A DNA stretch of 36,694 nucleotides from Brevinematales bacterium (GTDB lineage: Bacteria; Spirochaetota; Brevinematia; Brevinematales; GWF1-51-8), in NCBI GenBank assembly GCA_020059465.1, contig JAGVBZ010000016.1, forward strand, positions 1 through 36,694, read 5' to 3'. Shown here one piece after another: positions 29,209 through 36,694 of the stretch. How positions within the stretch are numbered: position 1 is the first letter of the stretch; every line of letters starts with the position of its first letter. The notes under the pieces were generated by a model. That model was not told the DNA's origin. It worked only from the letters and a program-made list of their open reading frames with translations, and made no database searches. A program made the position numbers and the translations under genes.

Positions 29209-31587
29209 TTATTCCAGTACCGCCTTGCCGTCAGTTACTGCGACCGCTTTGCCGTTATAGGTCAGCGCGGTGATGCCCTTCGGCAGTACGACCGTGAGTT
29301 TCCGTTTCAGCGCGAAGCCGCCTTCCTTGACCGAGGTGATCGACGCGGAATTACCTGACGACTTATACTCGAACTTGGTGTAGACATACGCGCCCTTCTG
29401 GTACGCATAGCTGACCATATCGTCCTCGAACAGGCGTCCCGATGCGCTGCCCGATTCATCGGGATATATCGTTAATGTGACGTCGCGTTTCTTCTGGAGC
29501 TCCATTGTGCTCATGTAGTCGAAGGCGAACACAGGAATAATGCTTCCGCCCCGGACATAGACCGGGATATCCTCCATCGTTACCGGCAGGGAGTAGTTCC
29601 CCGCCTTAGACACTTTCCCGGAGAAGTAATCGTACCAGATACCTGTGGGCAGTATGACTGAAACGCTGTCCTTTTTCTTCAACGGATCGAGCACGGGCGC
29701 GACGAGGATACTGTCCCCGAACAGGAATTCCTGATCGATATCCAAGTATTCTCCGCCGAACTCGAGGAACAGCGGGCGCGCCACGGGGATTCCGTCGCGG
29801 GATGCCTCGTACGCCATCGTGTAAAGGTACGGCATGAGAGTATAACGGAGTTTCATGTATTTTTTGATGATCGGCAGGCTTTTTTCAAATACGTAGGGTT
29901 CCTGATACTTGGTGCCCTTTTCGGAATGGTCGCGCATGAACGGGATAAACGCGCCGAGCTGGATCCATCGTACGAAGAGTTCTTCGGCGGGGCTTCCGGT
30001 ATACCCGCCGATATCCGCGCCGCTGAACGGCACCCCGGATAATCCGAGGTTCAGCACCATACTGACGTTCATAGCGAGGTGTGTCCAATCGGCGGAATTA
30101 TCGCCCGTCCATACGAACGCAAATCGCTGGACACCCGCGTATCCCGAACGTGTCAGGATAAAGACCCGTTTATCGGGCTGTATCGCGCGCATCGCGGCAA
30201 AGGTCGCGGAGATCATGGTCAGCCCGTAGATATTATGCAGGTACATATGCTCTGTTGGCGTCCCGTTATTGTCCTGTACTGCATCGCCGGCCATCGTACC
30301 GCCGGGTACGTTAAAGACGCTCGGCTCGTTCATATCGTTCCAGAACCCGTCGATGCCGAGATTGACGAGGACTGGGTGATGGGACTGCCACCACTTGAAG
30401 GTTGCGGGCTTGGTGAAGTCAGGGAATGCGCAGAGTCCGGGCCATACGCTCCCGGTATAGATCTTCCACGGCGATGCCGCGGACTTGCTTTTATTCGTAA
30501 TCATGACGTACACGCCGAGATTGGTGCCGGAGGTGTAAACCCCGTATTTTTTATCGGTCTTGATACCCGGGTCGACAATCGCGACAAGGCGGATACCCTG
30601 TTTTTCGAGGGCGATATCCATCCCCTTCGGGTCGGGGAACGCCGCCGGATTATAGGTAAACGCCATATTATTGCTCATAAACCCGATATCGAGATAGATA
30701 GAATCGATGGGAAGTCCGTTTTTCAGGAACTTTTCCGCCACGCCCAGCACTTCCTTCTGGCTTTCGTAGCTGTAACGGCACTGGTGAAAACCGAGTCCCC
30801 ACATCGGGGGGAGATTGGCGAACCCGGTGAGCGAGGAATAATTCTTGATGACGGTTTTAGGGTCGCCGGGGATTATGTAAAAATCGATACGGTCGTCATA
30901 CACCGCCTGCGAGTAATCGTCCTTTTTGAAGCTGAACTCGGACCGGGCGGGATTATCGATAAACACCCCGTAGGAATATCCGCTGCCGATAGCAAGATAG
31001 AACGGGATCGAACAGTAGACCGGGTCGGTGGTGAAACCGTACTTATAGGTATCGGAGTTGTAATTCTCGAATTTCCTTCCGGTAAGCTCGAGTTTCCCTG
31101 TTTTTTCACCCAGCCCGAAATAGCGTTCTTTTTCCGCCGGGCTGACGAGATACAGTTTTTCCTCTTCATCGTCTTCGACCAGCGACGTCTTGAAGATCTG
31201 TTTACCGTTCTGGAGCAGCGACACGCCGAACATGCCGTCCTGCGGGACGCGCACTTCATAGTTATTCCATCGGATGATATACAACTGGTTGGACAGGAAA
31301 AGAATCTTGTCCGCGCCGCCGAGCGGTTTTTCCGACACGACCGCGTAGGAATAATGATAGGGCAGTGCCGGACGGTACGCCGCGGACACCTTTACGACCG
31401 GCCCGTCGAGAATCTCCACGACCGCGGAAAGATTATCATAATTCAGGACAAGTTTTCCGTTTTTATAATCGTAGGATATCAATTTTCCCATCTTGCCGGA
31501 CGTGCCGGGTCTGACGGACGCCTGCTGGCACAACGGTACGGTCAGCAGGATGAATAAAACAGTAAATAAGGCAAAAAACTTTTTCAT
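29209..31587 (-). CDS. Secreted GH31-family alpha-glycosidase, copy 2
   Basis: A 792-residue exported glycoside hydrolase related along its length to the next gene. The N-terminal MKKFFALFTVLFILLTVPLC looks like a signal peptide; the cysteine lies too irregularly placed for a confident lipobox. Catalytic residues are nucleophile D418 in WNDMNEP (Asn instead of Ile at the preceding position) and acid/base D496 in FVWTGDN. Conserved flanks are DPGIKTDKKYGVY, LTRSGYAGVQRFAF and YTGSPAEELFVRWIQ. It starts 18 nt after the LacI gene with a GGAGG site, making it the first structural gene under that regulator. Substrate specificity is unknown; the differences from copy 1 suggest division of labour on linkages or chain length. 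Confidence 0.9.
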   Translation of the reverse strand: MKKFFALFTVLFILLTVPLCQQASVRPGTSGKMGKLISYDYKNGKLVLNYDNLSAVVEILDGPVVKVSAAYRPALPYHYSYAVVSEKPLGGADKILFLSNQLYIIRWNNYEVRVPQDGMFGVSLLQNGKQIFKTSLVEDDEEEKLYLVSPAEKERYFGLGEKTGKLELTGRKFENYNSDTYKYGFTTDPVYCSIPFYLAIGSGYSYGVFIDNPARSEFSFKKDDYSQAVYDDRIDFYIIPGDPKTVIKNYSSLTGFANLPPMWGLGFHQCRYSYESQKEVLGVAEKFLKNGLPIDSIYLDIGFMSNNMAFTYNPAAFPDPKGMDIALEKQGIRLVAIVDPGIKTDKKYGVYTSGTNLGVYVMITNKSKSAASPWKIYTGSVWPGLCAFPDFTKPATFKWWQSHHPVLVNLGIDGFWNDMNEPSVFNVPGGTMAGDAVQDNNGTPTEHMYLHNIYGLTMISATFAAMRAIQPDKRVFILTRSGYAGVQRFAFVWTGDNSADWTHLAMNVSMVLNLGLSGVPFSGADIGGYTGSPAEELFVRWIQLGAFIPFMRDHSEKGTKYQEPYVFEKSLPIIKKYMKLRYTLMPYLYTMAYEASRDGIPVARPLFLEFGGEYLDIDQEFLFGDSILVAPVLDPLKKKDSVSVILPTGIWYDYFSGKVSKAGNYSLPVTMEDIPVYVRGGSIIPVFAFDYMSTMELQKKRDVTLTIYPDESGSASGRLFEDDMVSYAYQKGAYVYTKFEYKSSGNSASITSVKEGGFALKRKLTVVLPKGITALTYNGKAVAVTDGKAVLE

Positions 31588-31605
31588 ATGCGCCTCCGGG
31601 AATTA

Positions 31606-32550
31606 TTATGAACCTCTATCGACAACGACGGGTAAGAACACCCGCGATTTCGGTTTATCCTTTTTAGAATAATTCGCGACGGTCATCGCCCCGTCGTAAC
31701 CCATCTCGAATGCGGGCTGGCGGACGGACGATAAGCCGAGGTACTGCGAAGCGGGAGCGTCGTCATATCCGATAATCCTCGCGCTGATACTTTGTTCCTT
31801 CATGTACTGCATGACCCCGTACGCGATGCGGTCGCAGAAGCAGAATACCCCGTCGATACCGCCGGATTGAAGGACTGCGGCGGCCGCATTGTAAGCGGTC
31901 TTTTCGTCGATATGGATATATGTCTCGTTTGACAGGGTTTTCCCGGCGCGGGAAAGCTCCGTGCGGAAGCCGTGGAGACGGTCGTCCTGCTGCTGGCTTT
32001 CGCCGCTGTCGCCGATATACGCGATTTTCCCGCACCCCGCCGATACCAGGTACTTCGCGGCGAGGCTTCCTCCGAGCATGTTATCGATCCAGAACGACAC
32101 CGCATGATCCTCGTGCCTGTCGAGAAAAACGACGTTCGTATTCTGGGCGTTCAGGTGCGACAGGCTGTCATGTGAAATCCCCGCGGCGACGACTATGATC
32201 CCCGCGAGGTTCTCCTTGGCGATATGCCCGACCACCAGTTCCTCGTAAGCGCCGAGATTGAACACCATCATGTTCTTATCGATCTCGCTGAACGCGGAAT
32301 GGATGCCCCGGAGGATTTCAAAATAGAACGGGTGAATGATGCTGGGCAGTACGACCCCGATTGTAGTGGAGGAGAACCCTCCGCGCGCGAGCTGACGCGC
32401 CGCCTCATTGGGACGGTATCCCAGCTTCCATGCGACAGTCAGGATTCGGTCGCGGGTATCGGGTCGGATATTCGGTTCTCCGTTCAGCGCGCGGGAGACT
32501 GTGCCCAGCCCCACACCCGCTGCTTTCGCGATATCTTTAATTGTCGTCAT
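31606..32550 (-). CDS. LacI-family transcriptional regulator
   Basis: A 314-residue repressor-type regulator. The DNA-binding head is TIKDIAKAAGVGLGTVSRAL (3-22), followed by hinge-helix sequence PNEAARQLARGG. The effector domain (~60-310) has the periplasmic-binding-protein fold with IGVVLPSIIHPFYFEILRGI, VVFLDRH, and IIGYDDAPASQYLGLSSVRQP. It is the first gene of a unit with two GH31 glycosidases and so probably senses a breakdown sugar or sugar phosphate. Its own promoter contains the likely operator. GGAG precedes the ATG. Confidence 0.93.
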   Translation of the reverse strand: MTTIKDIAKAAGVGLGTVSRALNGEPNIRPDTRDRILTVAWKLGYRPNEAARQLARGGFSSTTIGVVLPSIIHPFYFEILRGIHSAFSEIDKNMMVFNLGAYEELVVGHIAKENLAGIIVVAAGISHDSLSHLNAQNTNVVFLDRHEDHAVSFWIDNMLGGSLAAKYLVSAGCGKIAYIGDSGESQQQDDRLHGFRTELSRAGKTLSNETYIHIDEKTAYNAAAAVLQSGGIDGVFCFCDRIAYGVMQYMKEQSISARIIGYDDAPASQYLGLSSVRQPAFEMGYDGAMTVANYSKKDKPKSRVFLPVVVDRGS

Positions 32551-32566
32551 CGTTTACTCCGCGAAC

Positions 32567-32595
32567 AGTATATTATGGAAACGCTTCCATGTCAA
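32567..32595 (-). promoter_or_regulatory. Promoter of the lacI-type gene with LacI operator in the spacer
   Basis: On the minus strand TTGACA (32590-32595) and TATACT (32567-32572) are 17 nt apart. The spacer holds TGGAAGCGTTTCCA (32576-32589), a 14-bp palindrome with a central CG and one mismatched pair, of the type bound by LacI-family proteins. A bound repressor would cover both boxes. Confidence 0.85.
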
Positions 32596-32681
32596 GAGTT
32601 TTCTCATTTCCCTCTGCGATTTTTTGGCAAAACTATGGCAATAACCGATGGGCTATATATACCAATGGGAAATGTGTGTTT

Positions 32682-32780
32682 GTCATTGCGAGCAAATCCG
32701 TTTGGAAAAGCGAAGCACTCTGTTTCATGATAAAATACCAAACTGTAAAGACTTCTTTGCCGCTAGCGTCCCGCAGTGAC
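32682..32780. repeat. Dispersed palindromic intergenic element, copy 3
   Basis: A 99-bp element beginning GTCATTGCGAG and ending CCCGCAGTGAC, with internal GCGAAGCACTCTGTTT and GACTTCTTTGCCGC arms that match the copy at 12401. It lies between the lacI promoter and the end of the 922-residue protein gene. Nothing else is recognised between 32596 and 32819. Confidence 0.7.
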
Positions 32781-32819
32781 AGCGTAATTCCCTTTTTATA
32801 GGGTTGATAAAATGAGAAC

Positions 32820-35588
32820 CTATAACATTCCGGGGCCGGTTTTTACCTTGCCGGGGCGGTCTAACCCCATGAACCAGAAATCGAAGCCTATTCCCCATCG
32901 GTAATCGAACTGATTGTTATTGACCGCGTAGTACACCTCGAAATACCCGTTGAGATTGAGGTTTGCGAACAGGGCGGTTTCAAGGCTTACCCGCGCGAAT
33001 ACGGATTGCAGGTATTCCGGCTCGATCCATGCCGCGCGGTATCCGGTCACAAGATAGAACCGTTTGAAATAGACCGGGATAAGTCCGGGGCCCCATTGCA
33101 TCTCCCAGTTAAATACGGGAAACGACAGGTTCCCGCAGAGGTAATAATTCCTGAATCGGGTGTATGACTGGTATTCGTAGAACGCCGGGTAATGGTTGCC
33201 CCAGAACACGGAGTTTACCGACGACGTATTGAAAAGCGCCGTGCCCGAATATGCCCCGTAGAGATTAATCAGTATCGATAAGAAATGGGGCGCGATTTTC
33301 AGGCTGAATTCCGTCTTGGCGATATTCCTCTGGAAATTGTAGTCCGCGAATACGGCTGCAGTCCATCCCCGGTACTGGAAAAATCCGTAGAGCGGGGCAA
33401 GTGTCGAGACCTGCGCGTATACGGTCGCTGTGGTGACATCCTGGGTAAAACTCCAATTATACGGCGAACGGTCGATAAGATTATCCCACGCGATACTTGT
33501 GTGCGAAACATATCCGCCGAGCGCGAGGGTGTTGCATGCCGGGGTGAACTGGTAAACCCACCAGAGCGAAAGGCTCGCCGAGGTCTGACGGTAATACTCG
33601 TCGTAATACCTCGAGTAATTCAGCCAGTCGCGGAGGGATAATGTGAAGTTTACCGGAAGCGCCGTATTGTCCCAGTCGATCGAGAAATCGGCGAACGGTT
33701 TCACTATGTTGATCATGAGGGTGGGAGTGACGGACTGATTGTTCCGCACCGGGTCGGCGAGAAAGCTCAGCACACCGACCGCGTCGAGTTCCCCCTTCGC
33801 GTTGATGTCGAATGCGGGCGCCCATACATGCGGGATAAGGTACCCGATGGGATAGTACGGTTCCGTCTTGAACTCCGTTTGCGGGCCTTCCGGCTGGGAA
33901 GGGGGGGCGGGAGTGAACTTTGTCATATTCACTTGAGCGGTATATACAGGGATTTCCGCCAGCGGACATCTCATCAGCTGTGCGCCGTCCGAAAAACTCG
34001 CTCCGTAATAAAGCGCCCCGCCCACAGGCATGGGGTAATAGATTCCCCCGGAATATTGGTTCGTCTGGATAGCCATTGTCTCGAGGTCGGTCCACCCCGC
34101 GCGGTAAAGCGACCCCATTTTTCCCGCCGAGAAATAGAGTTTGCCGTTTTGTACCGACATATCGTGGATAAACCCGGTCTCGATTCCCGGCGCATCAATA
34201 ATGGAAATTCCGCCGTCACGGAGATCGAAGACCGCGAGCGATTTCTTACCCTTCTCGTTCAGGATGAATACGATACGGTTCTCGTCCCACTGCACGGGAT
34301 GCCCGTAATAAGTGTCGGCGTCCCCGGAGAGCAGTATGGCGGTCACGCCGTTGCGGATGAGTACCAGATCGGTGTAACGGTCGAGTATCCGTATCGCGGC
34401 AACATCGGTATCGGAACCGCCGGGAGTCCGGAAAAACGAGGCCTCGCGGATACCGGGATATTTCACATCGAGAACGGTATTTTTCGCGGTATCGTAAAAT
34501 TCTGCGAACAGCTTGGGTATCCCGTTGATGTATTTCATCCGGTTCAGCACGAGCAGTCTGCCGTCCGGCGACGCGTTCAGTGAAACGATATCGTTATAGA
34601 TACCGAAGATGTCCCGGATTTTCCCGTTCGACGTGTCGTACTCCCGGAGAAGCTGAAGGAAATAATCGACGTAATAGATTTTATTTCCCGCGAGCGTGAA
34701 ACAGTAGAGTCCCCCGGATAAGGGCAGGAGTTTATTCGAATTAACAATTATTTTTTCCTTCGGCGCAAACTCTGCCTTGAAATTCTCCCATTCGTCATAA
34801 ATCCATACCCCGTACACCTCGAGAAAACTCCCCGGCAGGAGCGCGAAGAAATTGCCGTTGCCGGTAGTCCGCCAGAGCTGGGCGTATTTTTCCATCCCGT
34901 ACTTTTTCTGGATATAGCTGCTGAACATTCCGCCGTAGAAATAGGGAACCTGCCCGGCGGGATAGATATCGTACGGCCCGGACGCCTGCGCCGTATCCTT
35001 GAATTTCCCGTCGATAAAGTCCTGCATGAGCGAGGCATGCACATAGGGATTGTTCACCCGCCCGAACCCGTCGAGGCTCTCGAAGCTCACGGTGACGCCC
35101 TCGACCATGAACCACGGGGTCATATATATCTGCGTCTGCAGCCACGGGCCGAACAGGTACGACAGTCCCTGGAAGAACGGCGAACGGATATTGAGCGATA
35201 CCGCGTGCGTCAGTTCATGGATGAACAAGTCTTCGAGCCATGCGCGGTAGTTCCCGATGGAGGATTCGAATTCCGGGGGATACGCGTACAAAAGGATATG
35301 GTTGTACGGCACCGTACGGCTGAACCCGTTGGCGTCGAAATAGTCCGATGTAACGACTACGGTAATCCTCTGCCGGTCGAGGGTCGGCAGGAGGTTCGTA
35401 ACCCTCTCGAACATCGCGTCGGCGAACCCGGCAAGCTCGTACGCGGCCGATTTAGAATTATCGGAATAGATAATATCGAAGTACTTGGTTTTCAGGACTG
35501 TAAGCCCGCTTCCGGGGTCGAATATTTGGGCGCGGAGGCTGACCGTAATCAGTGTGATGAAGATGAAAACAGCGGGAATCTTTCTCAT
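32820..35588 (-). CDS. Exported zinc-metalloprotease-like protein with a beta-barrel-like C-terminal half
   Basis: A 922-residue exported protein. The signal peptide is MRKIPAVFIFITLITVSLRA. Residues ~30-260 form a gluzincin-like peptidase domain: HELTH (H124, E125, H128) and a third ligand E163 in WFMVEG, 35 residues on. Residues ~290-530 repeat a strand-rich pattern that looks like a TolB/WD40-type beta-propeller (LPLSGGLYCFTLAGNKIYYV, VSLNASPDGRLLVLNRM). The final ~330 residues are rich in aromatic, strand-like repeats and read as an outer-membrane barrel, though the extreme C terminus is not a typical barrel end. The combination suggests a surface protease or assembly factor. Length and domain order make a fragment unlikely. 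GGAGG precedes the ATG. Confidence 0.75.
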   Translation of the reverse strand: MRKIPAVFIFITLITVSLRAQIFDPGSGLTVLKTKYFDIIYSDNSKSAAYELAGFADAMFERVTNLLPTLDRQRITVVVTSDYFDANGFSRTVPYNHILLYAYPPEFESSIGNYRAWLEDLFIHELTHAVSLNIRSPFFQGLSYLFGPWLQTQIYMTPWFMVEGVTVSFESLDGFGRVNNPYVHASLMQDFIDGKFKDTAQASGPYDIYPAGQVPYFYGGMFSSYIQKKYGMEKYAQLWRTTGNGNFFALLPGSFLEVYGVWIYDEWENFKAEFAPKEKIIVNSNKLLPLSGGLYCFTLAGNKIYYVDYFLQLLREYDTSNGKIRDIFGIYNDIVSLNASPDGRLLVLNRMKYINGIPKLFAEFYDTAKNTVLDVKYPGIREASFFRTPGGSDTDVAAIRILDRYTDLVLIRNGVTAILLSGDADTYYGHPVQWDENRIVFILNEKGKKSLAVFDLRDGGISIIDAPGIETGFIHDMSVQNGKLYFSAGKMGSLYRAGWTDLETMAIQTNQYSGGIYYPMPVGGALYYGASFSDGAQLMRCPLAEIPVYTAQVNMTKFTPAPPSQPEGPQTEFKTEPYYPIGYLIPHVWAPAFDINAKGELDAVGVLSFLADPVRNNQSVTPTLMINIVKPFADFSIDWDNTALPVNFTLSLRDWLNYSRYYDEYYRQTSASLSLWWVYQFTPACNTLALGGYVSHTSIAWDNLIDRSPYNWSFTQDVTTATVYAQVSTLAPLYGFFQYRGWTAAVFADYNFQRNIAKTEFSLKIAPHFLSILINLYGAYSGTALFNTSSVNSVFWGNHYPAFYEYQSYTRFRNYYLCGNLSFPVFNWEMQWGPGLIPVYFKRFYLVTGYRAAWIEPEYLQSVFARVSLETALFANLNLNGYFEVYYAVNNNQFDYRWGIGFDFWFMGLDRPGKVKTGPGML

Positions 35589-35611
35589 TCGGGCCTCCGT
35601 ATGGGGAATAT

Positions 35612-35640
35612 AGTTTACACGGCGGGCGCGTCCCCGTCAA
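35612..35640 (-). promoter_or_regulatory. Promoter of the metalloprotease-barrel gene
   Basis: On the minus strand TTGACG (35635-35640) and TAAACT (35612-35617) are 17 nt apart. The -35 box lies at the edge of a 22-nt repeat unit containing the palindrome GTACTGCGTAC, so a regulator bound there would touch the polymerase site. Confidence 0.7.
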
Positions 35641-35744
35641 GTACTGCGTACCCTAATCCCATTACCATCCGAAGTACCGGCATTGATCGTGAGGCTGCGA
35701 CGATACCGCGCGCAATTCCGGCGTCAAGTACTGCGTACCCTAAT
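35636..35744. repeat. 22-nt direct repeat pair upstream of the metalloprotease-barrel gene
   Basis: Identical 22-nt units occur at 35636-35657 and 35723-35744. Each contains GTCAAGTACTGCGTACCC, and within it GTAC-TGC-GTAC is an inverted repeat. The units are 87 nt apart, in the same orientation. The first overlaps the -35 box; the second is farther upstream and has no partner -10. Confidence 0.8.
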
Positions 35745-36105
35745 TACAACACCACAATATAAGAAAACAGAAGGAATCCATCCGTGATGATGTCAGAAAA
35801 AATATATATAGGGCTGTTTGACTTCTATTTTTCCACCCGCTAGTATGCCGCGATTTTTCCCAGCAAAACGGATTTTCCGCGAAGCGGAAAAGAAACGCCG
35901 TTGTTTGACGACTCCGCGATGCGGAGAAGGAGTTACGGCATTTCACGTTTTGCGGTTTTTCTTCTTTTAAGCGGCATTATAGCGGGCAGGCTTTCTTTGC
36001 TACTTTCTTTCCCCTGCGGGAAAGAAAGTAGAGGCATTCCCGTGATGACGCGCGTCTGCTAACGGAAACGGAGCCCTGAAGGACTCCGTTTTATTATTCA
36101 GTGTT
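35745..36105. other. Gene-free, hairpin-rich stretch
   Basis: No convincing gene is seen. Three hairpins stand out: TTTTCCGC-GAA-GCGGAAAA at 35873-35891; CTCCGC-GAT-GCGGAG at 35912-35926; and a 14-bp perfect stem CTACTTTCTTTCCC/GGGAAAGAAAGTAG at 36000-36031 with loop CTGC. The first two share a CCGC core. None is followed by a T-run, so they are not classical terminators on either strand. Confidence 0.7.
36066..36097. terminator. Possible bidirectional terminator beyond the AT-rich gene
   Basis: AAACGGAG (36066-36073) and CTCCGTTT (36084-36091) pair with CC/GG inside and a TGAA loop. On the plus strand it is followed by TATTATT. On the minus strand it lies 15 nt past the stop of the AT-rich gene, where only a short T-containing tail follows. 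Confidence 0.55.
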
Positions 36106-36694
36106 TTAATCAACGGGCGGTGGGGCTAATGATACCCATTCCCAACCACCTCCATCACTTAAATTCCAAAAAACAAATTGATTTTTTTTATCTTTACTTA
36201 TAATAACACATGAATATGTTATTTTATGAGAGTTTATATTTGTTTTTTCTCTATAAATTGTTTCTCCTTCAAAAACATTTATTAATTCATGAATATTTAT
36301 TTTATCTATTATTGGTTTTGTAATTTCATTATAATCAACATTTGTCATCCTATTCTCTGCAGTTGTAAGATAATAGGGAGGATATATATAATTCTCATCG
36401 GTATAGAATTCTAAAATAGGAATACCACGACAAAGCTTTTTTAATAAATTATAATTCGTAGAGTATAATGAATCTTTTAATATTTTGCTATATAATTCCC
36501 ATGCCTCAATAATATATTCTCCATATCGATTTATTGCAATTTTTCCATATTTTGTATTAGTATAACCTGTTATTTCGTCTCTATATTTTGCCCAATATAT
36601 CGGATTAATATTACTCAATTCGGTTTCTTCCTGTTTTAATAAAACAGTATTCTCTTGAGTATTCATATTTGTTTTACCATCATATTTTTGATTA
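36106..36694 (-). CDS. AT-rich hypothetical protein, 5' end beyond the window
   Basis: A reading frame of at least 195 residues that remains open to the window edge. An ATG at 36666 would give 186 residues, but no ribosome binding site precedes it, and nine further codons upstream (NQKYDGKTN) are in frame without a stop. The true start is probably outside the window. Base composition is around 20-25% G+C, far below the neighbours, with an Asn-, Ile- and Tyr-rich sequence. I do not recognise a family; the small acidic, mixed alpha/beta appearance would suit an immunity or other accessory protein, but this is a guess. The C terminus ends WEWVSLAPPPVD. Confidence 0.65.
   Translation of the reverse strand, partial: NQKYDGKTNMNTQENTVLLKQEETELSNINPIYWAKYRDEITGYTNTKYGKIAINRYGEYIIEAWELYSKILKDSLYSTNYNLLKKLCRGIPILEFYTDENYIYPPYYLTTAENRMTNVDYNEITKPIIDKINIHELINVFEGETIYREKTNINSHKITYSCVIISKDKKNQFVFWNLSDGGGWEWVSLAPPPVD

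Noticed and set aside
30079-31557. 492-residue open frame on the plus strand antisense to GH31 copy 2
   Set aside because: It lies entirely within a clear GH31 gene on the other strand, has no ribosome binding site and no family similarity. Long antisense frames are common in codon-biased genes.
35636-35744. CRISPR array
   Set aside because: Only two copies of the 22-nt unit exist, 87 nt apart, with no further repeats and no cas gene; it fits a duplicated promoter element better.
35740-35946. 68-residue minus-strand frame in the hairpin-rich stretch
   Set aside because: It has no ribosome binding site, overlaps hairpin arms, and reads as low-complexity Ser/Arg/Phe sequence.

Overview
The window looks like chromosomal DNA of a diderm (outer-membrane) heterotroph of middling G+C. 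Most genes have clear GGAGG-type ribosome binding sites and TTGACA/TATAAT-like promoters. Evidence for the diderm envelope: Mla-type lipid transport genes, several Sec and lipoprotein signal peptides, a LolA-like protein and two probable outer-membrane beta-barrels. The mix (Mla genes with a TPR lipoprotein, RND/LolA-like cluster, TatT-like TPR protein, ATP-type long phosphofructokinase) fits a spirochaete-like lineage. That placement is inference; no rRNA or lineage marker is present.

Layout. 1-160: tRNA-Gly(CCC) with its promoter and terminator (minus). 161-2216: a LOG-family phosphoribohydrolase (minus) divergent from a small lipoprotein gene and purU (plus). 2476-8166 (minus): an MFS-like transporter, a SigH-like sigma factor, a two-helix membrane protein, mlaE, mlaF, mlaD and a TPR lipoprotein, tightly packed from the sigma gene onward. 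8385-13998 (minus): fabD, fabZ, pyrD, a DUF362 ferredoxin-like protein, a GNAT acetyltransferase and an exported helical-repeat protein. 14240-19601 (plus): a beta-helix lipoprotein, a membrane-anchored TPR protein with an unusual C-terminal domain, a small exported protein and phosphofructokinase.

19655-26245 (plus) is the most coherent system. A tetR gene with a near-perfect 24-bp palindrome between its -10 box and ribosome binding site is followed, with short gaps, by a TPR protein, a 939-residue MMPL/RND permease, a LolA-like periplasmic carrier and a beta-barrel protein, and the set ends at a strong terminator. I read it as a self-regulated inner-to-outer-membrane lipid or lipoprotein export line. 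26421-26621 is a 66-residue four-cysteine protein behind a sequence that can be read as a sigma-54 promoter.

26705-32550 (minus) is a carbohydrate cluster: a LacI regulator with its operator inside its own promoter, followed by two paralogous secreted GH31 glycosidases. 32820-35588 (minus) encodes a 922-residue exported protein with an HELTH zinc-protease motif and a barrel-like C-terminal half; its promoter carries a 22-bp repeat found again 87 bp upstream. The right end (35745-36694) changes character: hairpin-rich non-coding DNA, then a very AT-rich reading frame still open at the window edge, probably acquired DNA.

Three intergenic palindromic elements with GTCATTGCGA-type ends lie at about 8.2, 12.4 and 32.7 kb. 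One sits between two exact copies of a 19-nt hairpin in front of pyrD, one of which forms a terminator directly ahead of the likely TTG start, suggesting attenuation.
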